Source: B33-G16 sp964611035
Lineage (GTDB): Bacteria; Desulfobacterota; DSM-4660; Desulfatiglandales; B25-G16
Length of the DNA stretch: 64,000 bases
Assembly (NCBI GenBank): GCA_964611035.1
Contig: CAZSWT010000004.1
Span: forward strand, 1-64,000
Reading direction: 5' to 3'
The position numbers and the translations under genes were made by a program. The first letter of the stretch is position 1. Every line of letters starts with the position of its first letter. Of this stretch, positions 54,817-63,417 are shown piece after piece. The notes below the pieces were generated by a model. The model saw nothing but the letters and a program-made list of their open reading frames with translations. It did not search any database and had not been told where the DNA came from.

Positions 54817-54907
54817 ATATACTAATGGCATAAAAATATTTCTATTGACTTTATTATGCTATTAGTATATATAAATATCTACTTTTAGTATTATGCTATA
54901 AGTATAT
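54817..54907 (+). promoter_or_regulatory. Three palindromic operators at exact 37-bp spacing with promoter
   Basis: The 17-bp word TTATGCTATTAGTATAT occurs at 54854-54870, with one mismatch at 54891-54907, and inverted with one mismatch at 54817-54833. The centres are 54825, 54862 and 54899, 37 bp apart. Each word is itself near-palindromic (12 of 15 core bases). TTGACT (54845-54850) and TATATA (54868-54873) form a promoter whose spacer is the middle operator. Confidence 0.8.
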
Positions 54908-54922
54908 TTCTTGGAGATCTCC

Positions 54923-56089
54923 ATGGCAAATCCATTTCGTTTTGGCCAGGTAGTTAGCGGTGAATTGTTTTGTGATCGAAAATCTGAAATTAAACAGATA
55001 ACTCAGGATCTAAGCGGTGGACAGAGTATCGTCTTATTCAGCCCACGCAGGTATGGGAAAACCTCACTCTTGAAGGCAGTATCTAAGGAACTTAAATCCA
55101 AGAGAATCCTATACGGGCATGTTGACTTCTTTGCCTGCAATTCTACCGAAAAGGTTGTCCAGGCTGTGTCCAGTACAGCCGCAAAAGCCATCATTAATGA
55201 TCTAAAGAGTATAGAAAAGTTTATAAAAAAGACTGCCCAGTTTTTTACAAGGACAAGGTTTGCCATCCGGTTTGAGCCCAATGGCACAGGATCATTTACT
55301 GTCCTGCCAGAGCTCTCACCTCAGGCAACTTCTATTGATAACTTATCTGATGCATTTGTAGGTTTAAATTCATATCTTAGGAAGAGCAAAAAGCGAGCAG
55401 TGATTGTTCTCGACGAATTTCAACAGATCCTCAGGGTTAATAGTAATCTTGAAGCTGAATTTCGTACCATTATCCAGCAGCAAGACAGAATTGCATTCGC
55501 TTTTCTGGGAAGCCGCATGCACTTACTCCAAGATATATTCATTAATGAGAAAAGACCATTTTATCATTCCGCCAAGCTCATCGAGTTAGGGCCAATCGTT
55601 CAAGAGGAACTAACTAAATTCATAAAAACTCGCTTTAAAAAAATAGGTGTTTCCATTTCCGAGGAGCTGGCATTGAGAATTGCTAATAAGGTCGAGGGTC
55701 ATCCAGACTATGCGCAACGGTTATGTAGCCACATATTCGATAGCCTTGAGTCCAATACCGTGTCCGAGGAACTCGTTGAGGCAGGAGTATTACGTATGCT
55801 TGTATCTTTGACCCCTTGGCTTTCAGGAATTTTTGAGGAGTTGCCTATAAGAGAAAGTCAGGTCATGACCCTTTTGGCTGAACACGGCCCTATAGCAACC
55901 TTTTCGAGTAAGATGCTTTACAAATATGATATGGGAATGCCATCCCTGCACAAGGCTCTTTCCAGTCTAATAAGAAAGGACTTGATCAGCAAGGGGCAAG
56001 ACAAAAAATATTTTATAATAGACAAATTTTTAGCCGAGTGGATCAGGGAGGTATTAAAAAACGGAGGGGAACCACGCTACCCCTTTTGA
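54923..56089 (+). CDS. AAA ATPase of the archaeal-ATPase type
   Basis: 388 aa from ATG 54923, fixed by TTGGAGATCTCC upstream. Walker A FSPRRYGKTSLL, Walker B AVIVLDEFQQIL, sensor FAFLGSRMHL, then HPDYAQRLCSHI and a winged-helix C-terminus (LLAEHGPIATFSSKMLYKYD). It belongs to the ATPase family first described in archaea, a different branch from the DUF4143 proteins. Tight control by the triple operator upstream suggests toxicity or conditional use; no partner gene is adjacent. Confidence 0.85.
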   Translation: MANPFRFGQVVSGELFCDRKSEIKQITQDLSGGQSIVLFSPRRYGKTSLLKAVSKELKSKRILYGHVDFFACNSTEKVVQAVSSTAAKAIINDLKSIEKFIKKTAQFFTRTRFAIRFEPNGTGSFTVLPELSPQATSIDNLSDAFVGLNSYLRKSKKRAVIVLDEFQQILRVNSNLEAEFRTIIQQQDRIAFAFLGSRMHLLQDIFINEKRPFYHSAKLIELGPIVQEELTKFIKTRFKKIGVSISEELALRIANKVEGHPDYAQRLCSHIFDSLESNTVSEELVEAGVLRMLVSLTPWLSGIFEELPIRESQVMTLLAEHGPIATFSSKMLYKYDMGMPSLHKALSSLIRKDLISKGQDKKYFIIDKFLAEWIREVLKNGGEPRYPF

Positions 56090-56408
56090 TATCTTATTAA
56101 CAATTTGAAAAGCCTATTGAAATCATTTATAGTGAGGTAGAATATGGAGAGGCGGTCCTTTTTGTGATACCTCTTATATTACCAGGGAGACAGGTAGAGA
56201 GTACTCCTCATTCTCACGAGGCGTTGTGTTACAAAGATACCATTAAATCCTCATAGTTTCAACAGTCGAAAGGCGTATTTTTCTCAACGATATTATTATG
56301 ATGTGATTTAATAAACTGTTATTACTATTTTTTTGTATACCCCTTTTTTATAGACGTAAAATATTACGCTTTGTAAGGCGTATAATATCTACGTTGGGAG
56401 GAAAACAT
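56090..56408. other. Intergenic left edge of the cassette region
   Basis: No gene seen. A CGTAAAATATTACG palindrome and TATAAT at 56381-56386 lie just before the lipoprotein gene. GTTGGGA at 56394 resembles an integron core site, but no attI or integrase is evident. Confidence 0.4.
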
Positions 56409-56723
56409 ATGAGGAAATTTGCTGCGGCTCTTGCCATTCTTTTGATCTTGGCCGGTTGCGCAACTGGCGAATTGATGTCACGCCTTCGCCCTGGAATGCC
56501 CAAACAAGAAGTAATTCAAATCTTGGGTAATCCAGACGGATATCAATCGCGCGGCGAGTATGAGGCACTCAAATATTCTCACCGCTTAGTAACCGGATGG
56601 GCATGGGACAGAGCAGATTACTTCGTAATTCTCAAAGATGGCAGAACAGTCGAGTATGGCACTGGTGAGGTTCGCGTTAAGGATATCAACAGTAATGTAC
56701 TGTTCTTGGTTCCCTTACGCTAA
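56409..56723 (+). CDS. Small SmpA/OmlA-like lipoprotein
   Basis: 104 aa from ATG 56409 (GGGAGGAAAACAT before it). The lipobox is ILAGCATG. The rest, LMSRLRPGMPKQEVIQILGN followed by YEALKYSH and YFVILKDGRTVEYGTGEV, is the SmpA/OmlA-type (BamE-like) fold. Outer-membrane or periplasmic anchoring expected. Possibly the first gene of the cassette region. Confidence 0.75.
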   Translation: MRKFAAALAILLILAGCATGELMSRLRPGMPKQEVIQILGNPDGYQSRGEYEALKYSHRLVTGWAWDRADYFVILKDGRTVEYGTGEVRVKDINSNVLFLVPLR

Positions 56724-56777
56724 GAAACTCAGCTACCAGTCCAAAGCTGATACCCAGTTTTATCCGGGGTTCATTTC

Positions 56778-57449
56778 ATGCATACGCCCGATTTCACCAA
56801 TCGCGAACCAGTTGATATCATCAAAGAAAGGCTGTTCTTCGATTCGGCCGGCTTTGTCTATCGCGGACTCTCATGGTTGGAATACGCCAAGAGAACTGGC
56901 TCCGCCATCACACTTCAATATGCTGCGCTGGAGACTCGGCAGGCAATTGAGCAAGTGCTGTTTGAGGAACTAGTCATGAGCGTGGGGGGACAACTTGACA
57001 GAAAGGAATACGAGAAGTGTAAAGGCAGTAGTACCAGGCTAGCGAAGATCATTCGAAAACTCAGTCCGGATTATCAACGGCTGGTCGCCTTTACACAAAC
57101 TATTTCATCGCTTATTCCGGGTAGTCCTACTCTTATAGAATGGGATCATAAAACACTACTTAGATACTGGGGGAGTGTTTCCACCTACCTTCATTGGGCT
57201 GGCGAGGCAAAAGAGACTTTTGAATCGCCGCAGTGGTTTATAACAGGGCTGGAAACGGTCCAAAATGCTGCCACCTACCTTTGGGAGAAACTAAAAGGTG
57301 GCTATTCTGGGGTGATGCTGCCTGAGAAGATGCAGCCAGAGATTCAGCAGATTTGGGAGAATTTCAAGTCAGATAAAATCGACTTAGAAAGCGTTCGAGG
57401 AAGGGCTCTCATTGCTCTGCCAGTGCTTTCTATGAGGACAAGAACCTAA
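56778..57449 (+). CDS. Cassette-borne hypothetical protein
   Basis: 223 aa, mostly helical, no signal peptide. The TAA stop (57447-57449) lies inside the inverse core of the attC site that follows, a common feature of integron cassettes. No family recognised and no catalytic motif seen. The ribosome site is weak. Confidence 0.65.
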   Translation: MHTPDFTNREPVDIIKERLFFDSAGFVYRGLSWLEYAKRTGSAITLQYAALETRQAIEQVLFEELVMSVGGQLDRKEYEKCKGSSTRLAKIIRKLSPDYQRLVAFTQTISSLIPGSPTLIEWDHKTLLRYWGSVSTYLHWAGEAKETFESPQWFITGLETVQNAATYLWEKLKGGYSGVMLPEKMQPEIQQIWENFKSDKIDLESVRGRALIALPVLSMRTRT

Positions 57450-57633
57450 CATCGGGCTGGACAAGGATGCGCGGAAAAGGACCCCGCGCACCTATCAGCC
57501 CAGGCGTTGAATCTGTAGAAAAAGTAATTTTCGTTCATTTTTGCGAAATTCTAGTTCAATAAAATCAATAGCTTACAACCGACAATAAGAGCTTTTACCA
57601 GTTATTTTGGACTTTTCTACAGACTCGTTGGGC
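57444..57633 (+). other. attC site 1, interrupted by a MITE
   Basis: Inverse core ACCTAAC (57444-57450), a hairpin with GGGCTG/CAGCCC and GCGCGG/CCGCGC stems, and a core GTTG split by the MITE at 57510-57625. Joining the two flanks restores GTTGGGC, which is the complement of the inverse core GCCCAAC of the next cassette's own attC, as integron logic requires. Confidence 0.8.
57510..57625. mobile_element. 116-bp MITE inside the attC core
   Basis: Ends AATCTGTAGAAAAAGT and, on the other strand, AGTCTGTAGAAAAGT. CGTTG is duplicated on both sides (57505-57509 and 57626-57630). The insertion splits the attC recombination site. Confidence 0.8.
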
Positions 57634-57894
57634 ACGTGGTTATTGTGTAAGCTCAGTGGGCTTCAATGAGCACCAAATCAGACTGTATATTAAAGAACAG
57701 GAATAATTGCAACAAAATCAAGAACAATTAGAAATCGAATTCGAGTAATAGCCCATTTCAGGGGCCTTTATCATAACACCAGTTCTACTAGTGGTCGTTG
57801 ATAAGTGCACATTTAATATTTAAAATGCGATTCCAAGCCAGACCTTACTATTAATGGTATCACCACTTTATAATAAATAAAGAGAGATTGATTA

Positions 57895-58455
57895 ATGAAT
57901 GTTAGAAATCTGATCGCAATATTATCATGCTCTTTGATTCTCATTAGTTGTGCCACTGTCCAACTTGATAAAAATGAAAAGCATGGATATGATTTTAATA
58001 ATATAAAATCACTGACAATATTGCCGTTCTTAGAGGATAGAATCGATTCTATAATCCCTAACAATGCAGGGCAAAGACATAATTATATTATTGCAGATGA
58101 GTTAGCTATGGCTTTATTAGGGTCAGGAATTAAGATTGTTGATAGAAATATAATTGATAGGATCTTATCTGAGCAAAAACTTACTCTATTGGGTTTAATG
58201 AAAGAACAGGATTATGTCAAGATTGGTAAATTAACAAATGCAGATGCTATTCTTTATGGGGTTATTAATACGGAAAATGCTTATTTTAGAAGGCAGGCTA
58301 CAATATCGGTAAAAATTATAGACGTTAGAACGGGAGAAACAGTATTTACTGTTTTGACGAAAAGCGGAGATTCATGGGGGCAAGCAGAGAGGTTAGTGAG
58401 CCCGATGTCCAAGGAGATTGCTCGAACGCTTAAAGATAGGTTTTCTTTACGATAA
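57895..58455 (+). CDS. Cassette-borne CsgG/TolB-like lipoprotein
   Basis: 186 aa. The lipobox is LILISCATV. The mature part, SLTILPFLED, then IIADELAMALLGSGIKIVDR, QKLTLLG and IGKLTNADAILYGVI, fits the CsgG/curli-assembly or TolB-N-like fold of many lipoproteins. Predicted outer-membrane-facing. Second cassette; its attC follows at 58521. Confidence 0.75.
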   Translation: MNVRNLIAILSCSLILISCATVQLDKNEKHGYDFNNIKSLTILPFLEDRIDSIIPNNAGQRHNYIIADELAMALLGSGIKIVDRNIIDRILSEQKLTLLGLMKEQDYVKIGKLTNADAILYGVINTENAYFRRQATISVKIIDVRTGETVFTVLTKSGDSWGQAERLVSPMSKEIARTLKDRFSLR

Positions 58456-58520
58456 TTTGTACTGACCGATACTTGTCCTGGTAATTCAGGTACAGCCACT
58501 AATTTCAAAGGAAGAAAAAT

Positions 58521-58578
58521 GCCCAACAATGCCCATGCAGCGGACAGCTAACCGCCGCCGTTGATGGCAACGTTATGC
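58521..58578 (+). other. attC site 2
   Basis: 58 bp: inverse core GCCCAAC, internal GCAGCGG/CCGCCGC stem, TGCC/GGCA arms, core GTTATGC. The core is complementary to the inverse core GCATAAC of the next cassette's attC. Confidence 0.85.
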
Positions 58579-58612
58579 AAGCAAAAAAATTCCTTGACGT
58601 TCAATTTTAATC

Positions 58613-58641
58613 TTGACAAATAAACTTACCTATACTATACT
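58613..58641 (+). promoter_or_regulatory. Cassette-internal promoter
   Basis: TTGACA, exact 17-bp spacer, TATACT, 35 bases after the attC core and 38 before the gene at 58679. The cassette therefore carries its own strong promoter. Confidence 0.75.
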
Positions 58642-58678
58642 TGCCTTAACTTCACTAACCTAAGAGGAGGGCAAGATC

Positions 58679-59332
58679 ATGGACGCCAAAAAACATTTAA
58701 TGCATGAGAAAACTAACTTATTGAATCAAATAGCAGAATCCGCTCAATGCGGCAAATCTCAAGAGGTTCTGGCTGCAGGCGAAAGGCTTAATAAGATCGA
58801 GTCTCTAATTGACAGGTACGAAAAACTTCTTCGGGATATTTCAGATCTGGACACCGAGCCCCTGCAAAACACTCGAGTGGATTCCAGACACATGAAAGAC
58901 AAGGGCCTTAAGAGACTGAATGTGGTGTCGGGGAGAGGGATCGGTAGGACAATTCGGATGGATTTTCTGAAAAAGGCATCTGAAGAAGGCATTCATCTTG
59001 AAAACATTAGAGGCAGCATTTACAAAACCCAATCAGGGCATAAAGTTGGTATTGCCGTTGCCACCGAGAGGAAACCTGATCGCTGGTTTCTTGGCTTGCC
59101 CTTTGAGGGCTTTGATCAAGCTGTTTTGCTTTGCAAGCGCGATGCGGGAGATACTGTCGAAATATGCCTCCCCAGGAATTTTTTTGATGAATACGGCGAC
59201 AAGATGAGTCAATCAACCGGCCAGATGAAATTCAACGTAGCCCGAAGAGGAAATGGATACGCAATATTAGTTCCAGGAACGGATGGGGTCAGCGTCTCAA
59301 AATTTCTAGAAGACTACTCACTACTGAAGTAG
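58679..59332 (+). CDS. Cassette-borne hypothetical protein with coiled-coil N-terminus
   Basis: 217 aa with a strong ribosome site (GAGGAGGGCAAGATC). Residues 1-55 are a probable coiled coil (ERLNKIESLIDRYEKLLRDI). Residues 90-215 form an alpha/beta domain (HKVGIAVATERKPDRWFLGL, then DTVEICLPRNFFDEYGDKM). No known catalytic motif. Its dedicated promoter suggests expression independent of any integron promoter. Confidence 0.7.
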   Translation: MDAKKHLMHEKTNLLNQIAESAQCGKSQEVLAAGERLNKIESLIDRYEKLLRDISDLDTEPLQNTRVDSRHMKDKGLKRLNVVSGRGIGRTIRMDFLKKASEEGIHLENIRGSIYKTQSGHKVGIAVATERKPDRWFLGLPFEGFDQAVLLCKRDAGDTVEICLPRNFFDEYGDKMSQSTGQMKFNVARRGNGYAILVPGTDGVSVSKFLEDYSLLK

Positions 59333-59350
59333 TGTCTGCCCGCTAAGTCT

Positions 59351-59409
59351 GCATAACAACTCAATCTAGCGGATGCGGTAAACCGCCCCGCTGATTTCGG
59401 TCGTTGGGC
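59351..59409 (+). other. attC site 3
   Basis: 59 bp: inverse core GCATAAC, AGCGGATGCGGT/ACCGCCCCGCT stem, core GTTGGGC. Classic short attC form, and the clearest of the four. Confidence 0.9.
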
Positions 59410-59451
59410 TGCTGCACCAGAGGTTACACAGCAATAGCAATAGACGATAAT

Positions 59452-60036
59452 ATGTTCGAACTAGAGTACAGAGTCGGCTTCCGAGTATTGAGAGAAGAAA
59501 TTGGGCTTGCGTCAACTTTGAAGGTTGCCATTCCCGCTTTCTTTAAGTCACTCACGATTAGCTATGATGCAGAGGGAAAACCTGAGGAGGATGAAAGAAC
59601 AAAAGCGAGAATCAAGAACCATTTAAAGTTACTGGCTTTGATGTATAGGGAACTTCAGAAACGATATGGAACGCCAAGCACCAATGAGATTATGCGTGAA
59701 ACCTTAATGAAGGGTGGACAGGCTTTCTTTAGAGGGTTTACTCCTCTTGGTCCTGATGACGACCTCAGGAGTTTTGCTAAGGTATACAAGGATTTTGAAA
59801 GCCACAACATCGTGTTCGATGTAATTGAAGAATCTAAAGAGAAATTTGAAATAGTGGTTAAGAGGTGCTTAATCTACGAATCGTTTAAGGAACTCGGAAT
59901 ATTGGCCCTAACCCAGTGGATGTGTGACATTGCATTTGCTTACTTCAGCAGTTATCATCCGAGAATGAAATACATGAAAGACCGCATGATTGCAAGAGGA
60001 GATGATACCTGTCACGAGGTTTTCGTTTGGGAATGA
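59452..60036 (+). CDS. Cassette-borne ATC hydrolase-like protein (PF14196 type)
   Basis: 194 aa from ATG 59452; the frame opens at TTG 59404 inside the attC core, but nothing before ATG is family-like. The C-terminal MCDIAFAYFSSYHPRMKYMK then ARGDDTCHEVFVWE matches the L-2-amino-thiazoline-4-carboxylic acid hydrolase family. Such proteins are also widely annotated as hypothetical. Whether it opens thiazoline rings here is unknown. Confidence 0.7.
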   Translation: MFELEYRVGFRVLREEIGLASTLKVAIPAFFKSLTISYDAEGKPEEDERTKARIKNHLKLLALMYRELQKRYGTPSTNEIMRETLMKGGQAFFRGFTPLGPDDDLRSFAKVYKDFESHNIVFDVIEESKEKFEIVVKRCLIYESFKELGILALTQWMCDIAFAYFSSYHPRMKYMKDRMIARGDDTCHEVFVWE

Positions 60037-60066
60037 CGGCTAGGGATGAAAAGGTAGATGAGAGCA

Positions 60067-60162
60067 GCCCAACCTATAAGGATTGAACTGACATGCCAAT
60101 GCATGGAAGAAAAATTTATCTCTGGCCGACACAGGCAGGTCAGATTCAATCCATTGTTCAGG
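60067..60162 (+). other. attC-like site 4 (longer, degenerate core)
   Basis: Inverse core GCCCAAC (complement of the GTTGGGC that starts this cassette), arms AAGGATTGAACTGACATGCC and GGCAGGTCAGATTCAATCC, then GTT followed by CAGG, which departs from the usual RRRY. Probably the right end of the cassette cluster. Confidence 0.7.
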
Positions 60163-60415
60163 AAGCCCGGCTTATTTGGCGCGTTATTTGCTATATGGGT
60201 ATTGATTCGAGATGCTATCTTCTAGAGTGGGCGAAGTGTTAATTATGGTATAATTTCGGAAAGTTAAGGGAATAAAAGCCATATTTCCACGAAAAAGTTT
60301 TACGCCTTGATATTAATCGATAAAACATAAAAAATTCTTTTAAGCAAGAAAAATTATGGAAAATCTGCCGCGATAGCGGCTTACTTGAACAAGGCGCTGT
60401 AAAGGAGTTCTCAAG

Positions 60416-60587
60416 CAACTTAAGTTTCACTAAATCATCTTAGCATGCTCTTTACCAAAATATTCTCATTCACTTTATGTCTTTAAACTTAGCATGATAA
60501 TATGCTATTGTTTTTTACAATCTTGGACCATGGTTTAATGTAAATATATTCTTTATCATGTGCTGATAAGTCGTTTTAGAACCAACG
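60416..60587. repeat. 172-bp direct repeat, left of the restriction-modification pair
   Basis: About 95% identical to 63189-63360 in the same orientation (starts CAACTTAAGTTTCAC, ends near CAACG). Contains a TAGCATGATAATATGCTA palindrome. Confidence 0.9.
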
Positions 60588-60649
60588 GTTACAATCTTGT
60601 TGGATTGAAAAATATGGATGCATGAAATACACTTATTAAAGAAAACGAT

Positions 60650-62170
60650 ATGCCAGTCGAATCTTTAAGCTTGCTTGATCACGTCCGAAAATCATTTAAC
60701 TCTAATACAAGTAGAACTGACCGCTCTCAGATCGGTCAGTTTCTTACGCCTGCTGCAATCGCCCATTTTATGTCATCGATGTTTGAAACGGGGGGGCAAG
60801 AGGTAAGGATTCTGGACCCTGGCGCAGGGGCAGGGGTGCTTTTTGCGACGTGCGTGGAGACTTTGGTCGAGCGAAAGACTCGGCCTCTTTCTATTGAAGT
60901 TGTTGTCTACGAAACGGATAAAGGGATACTTCCCTATCTGGAAGAAACCATGAAGAGATGCGAATCTCTCTGCAAGTCTGCGGGCGTTGCCTTTCAAGGG
61001 ATCGTAAAGTTTGAGGATTTTGTTTTGTCTGCCATTACCGAAACGGAGGAATCTCTCTTTTCCGTCCCAAGCAGGCGTTTCACTCATGTTATTCTTAACC
61101 CTCCCTATAAAAAGATCAATACACAGACAGCTATGAGCCGAATGCTCTATTCAGCTGGCATAGAGGTGGCAAACCTTTACGCGGTTTTTGTATGGCTGTC
61201 AATGCGGTTCCTGGAGCCGGGAGGACAAATGGTGGCGATAACACCCCGTAGCTTTTGCAATGGTCCTTATTTCAAGAAGTTCCGCGTTGCATTCCTGAGA
61301 ATGATGAGCCTCAAGCGCATTCATGTATTCGTATCGCGTAAGAAGGCGTTCGGTGACGATGATGTGCTGCAAGAGAATGTGATTTATCATGCCGTTAGAG
61401 GGCTTCAGAAACCGAAGTCTGTCATAATCTCCGCGTCCGAGGGTATTGATTTCAGCAATGCACATATCCTATCTGTCCTATATAATCATGTTGTCCACCC
61501 TGGTGATCGGGATGCCTTTATCCATCTGGGTGTTGACGATGCCGATTTAAATGTGATGAAACGAATGGAATGCTTTGTATCGTCACTGAGCAAACTTAAC
61601 CTGAATGTCTCTACAGGACGTACTGTTGATTTCAGAGCACGGGAACATTTAAGACAGTCTCCTCAGCAAGGAACAGCGCCGTTGATCTATCCGTGTCATT
61701 TTCAATATGGCTTTATCAACTGGCCAGTTGAATCAGGAAAGAAGCCCAATGCCATAGTGTTATCTCCCGAGACGTCCGGTCTTTTCGTAGAAGCTGGATA
61801 TTATGTTCTCACAAAAAGGTTCTCGTCCAAGGAACAGGCGAGGCGGGTCATGGCAGCGATATATGATCCTTCAAGGGTCAATGCACCTTTTATAAGTTTT
61901 GAAAATCACCTGAATTACTTCCACAGACAAGGTAGAGGATTGCTGGCTGACTTGGCAAAAGGGCTTGCCCTATACCTCAATTCTACAATTATTGATCAGT
62001 ATTTTCGGCTCTTTAGCGGACACACTCAGGTTAATGCCACTGATCTGCGAAAAATGCCCTATCCTACTTATGAACAACTCTTGAGACTGGGTGCCTATGT
62101 CAAGGAAGCAATGCCCGATCAGGAGGCTATCGATGCCGTTTTAGAAAAGGAGTGCGAAAACCGTGATTAA
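60650..62170 (+). CDS. N6-adenine DNA methyltransferase of a BsuBI/PstI-type system
   Basis: 506 aa. Motif X GQFLTPAAIAHFM, motif I ILDPGAGAGVLF, motif IV ILNPPYKK (NPPY), and target-recognition region with LIYPCHFQYGFINWP and GHTQVNATDLRKMPYP. This is the class that includes M.PstI/M.BsuBI and protects CTGCAG. It overlaps the endonuclease gene by 8 bases. The 172-bp repeat ends 62 bases upstream. Confidence 0.92.
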   Translation: MPVESLSLLDHVRKSFNSNTSRTDRSQIGQFLTPAAIAHFMSSMFETGGQEVRILDPGAGAGVLFATCVETLVERKTRPLSIEVVVYETDKGILPYLEETMKRCESLCKSAGVAFQGIVKFEDFVLSAITETEESLFSVPSRRFTHVILNPPYKKINTQTAMSRMLYSAGIEVANLYAVFVWLSMRFLEPGGQMVAITPRSFCNGPYFKKFRVAFLRMMSLKRIHVFVSRKKAFGDDDVLQENVIYHAVRGLQKPKSVIISASEGIDFSNAHILSVLYNHVVHPGDRDAFIHLGVDDADLNVMKRMECFVSSLSKLNLNVSTGRTVDFRAREHLRQSPQQGTAPLIYPCHFQYGFINWPVESGKKPNAIVLSPETSGLFVEAGYYVLTKRFSSKEQARRVMAAIYDPSRVNAPFISFENHLNYFHRQGRGLLADLAKGLALYLNSTIIDQYFRLFSGHTQVNATDLRKMPYPTYEQLLRLGAYVKEAMPDQEAIDAVLEKECENRD

Positions 62171-63131
62171 AAAAGCAAGTAGGAAGAAAGCAGAAAAGAA
62201 AATCAGAGAGGCTCTCGCAATCTTAAATCATTTGGGTTTTCCAAGGCAGCAACAGAACGAGCGATCTGCCTTGACCCTCCTAGCGTTATTGGGCCTTAAA
62301 CCGGACACCGATTGGGAGGGTGCAACCGATCCATTGATGGGTATTACTCCTATGATGGATTTCTTTCACGAACACTACGGGAAAAAATATGCGCCCAACA
62401 CTCGCGAAACTGTGCGTCGTCAAACAGTTCACCAGTTTCTGCAAGCCGCCTTGATTGTTGCCAATCCTGATAAGCCCTCCAGACCGACCAATAGCCCGAA
62501 AGCGGTTTATCAGATTGAGCCGTACGCTCTGAAACTCCTCCGAAGTTTCGGGAAGCCAGGATGGGAGAAGCATTTACAGAAATATTTGCGGACAGTGAAG
62601 ACCTTAAAGAGGCTATATGCACGCGAGAGGGATATGAAGCGACTGCCCGTCAAACTCGCGAGCGGTCGAGAAATCAGGCTTTCTCCTGGAGGCCAGAATG
62701 TGCTGGTCAAGAGGATAATAGATGATTTTTGCCCCTTATTTACACCAGGAGGTTATGTTATTTATGTAGGAGATACTCAAGCGAAGTGGGCATATTTCGA
62801 TGCAGACGCCTTGGCAGCATTAGGGGTTGAGATAGAAGAACACGGGAAGATGCCTGACGTTGTGGTGCATCATGTAGAAAAGAATTGGCTGGTTCTGATT
62901 GAAGCTGTAACCAGTCACGGGCCTGTGAACCCGAAGCGAAGGCAAGAATTGAAGGAATTGTTCTCTGGATCAAATGCTGGCTTGGTTTTTGTGACTGCGT
63001 TTATTGATCGGAGGGCCATGTTAAAATACTTGAGTGACATTTCTTGGGAAACGGAAGTCTGGATTGCCGAGTCTCCAACGCATTTGATCCACTTTAATGG
63101 CGAACGTTTCCTTGGGCCGTATGAAGATTAG
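62163..63131 (+). CDS. BsuBI/PstI-type restriction endonuclease
   Basis: 322 aa from a GTG start. An N-terminal helical part (ERSALTLLALLGLKPDTDW) is followed by the nuclease domain: YVGDTQAKWAYFD, MPDVVVHHVEKNWLVLIEAV and SHGPVNPKRRQELKELF, the PD-(D/E)xK-like core of BsuBI/PstI enzymes. Predicted recognition is CTGCAG from family knowledge; the exact site needs testing. Coding frame intact. Confidence 0.92.
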   Translation: MIKKASRKKAEKKIREALAILNHLGFPRQQQNERSALTLLALLGLKPDTDWEGATDPLMGITPMMDFFHEHYGKKYAPNTRETVRRQTVHQFLQAALIVANPDKPSRPTNSPKAVYQIEPYALKLLRSFGKPGWEKHLQKYLRTVKTLKRLYARERDMKRLPVKLASGREIRLSPGGQNVLVKRIIDDFCPLFTPGGYVIYVGDTQAKWAYFDADALAALGVEIEEHGKMPDVVVHHVEKNWLVLIEAVTSHGPVNPKRRQELKELFSGSNAGLVFVTAFIDRRAMLKYLSDISWETEVWIAESPTHLIHFNGERFLGPYED

Positions 63132-63188
63132 GTTTATATTATGGACTACCTAATTGCAGTATGTAAAGGGGTAACGTTGGTTCCAAAC

Positions 63189-63360
63189 CAACTTAAGTTT
63201 CACGAAATCATCTTAGCATGCTCTTTACCAAAATACTCCTATTCACTTTATGTCTTTAAGCTTAGCATGATAATATGCTATTGTTTTTCCAATTTTGGGC
63301 CATGGTTTTAATGTAAATATATTCTTTATCATGTGCTGATAAGTCGTTTTAGAAACAACG
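63189..63360. repeat. 172-bp direct repeat, right of the restriction-modification pair
   Basis: Partner of 60416-60587. Begins 57 bases after the endonuclease stop and ends 57 bases before the secreted-protein start. Confidence 0.9.
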
Positions 63361-63417
63361 CCCCCTTTATAGCTCAGTACAATGATAGAAATAGCACACG
63401 AGAAAGGAGGAACAACC

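Noticed and set aside
60650..63131. Strong avoidance of CTGCAG in the host as proof of long residence of the PstI-like system
   Set aside because: At least seven CTGCAG sites were found by eye (for example at 6664, 20053, 36127, 39364, 41325, 47776, 58775), so no clear avoidance; an exact count was not possible.
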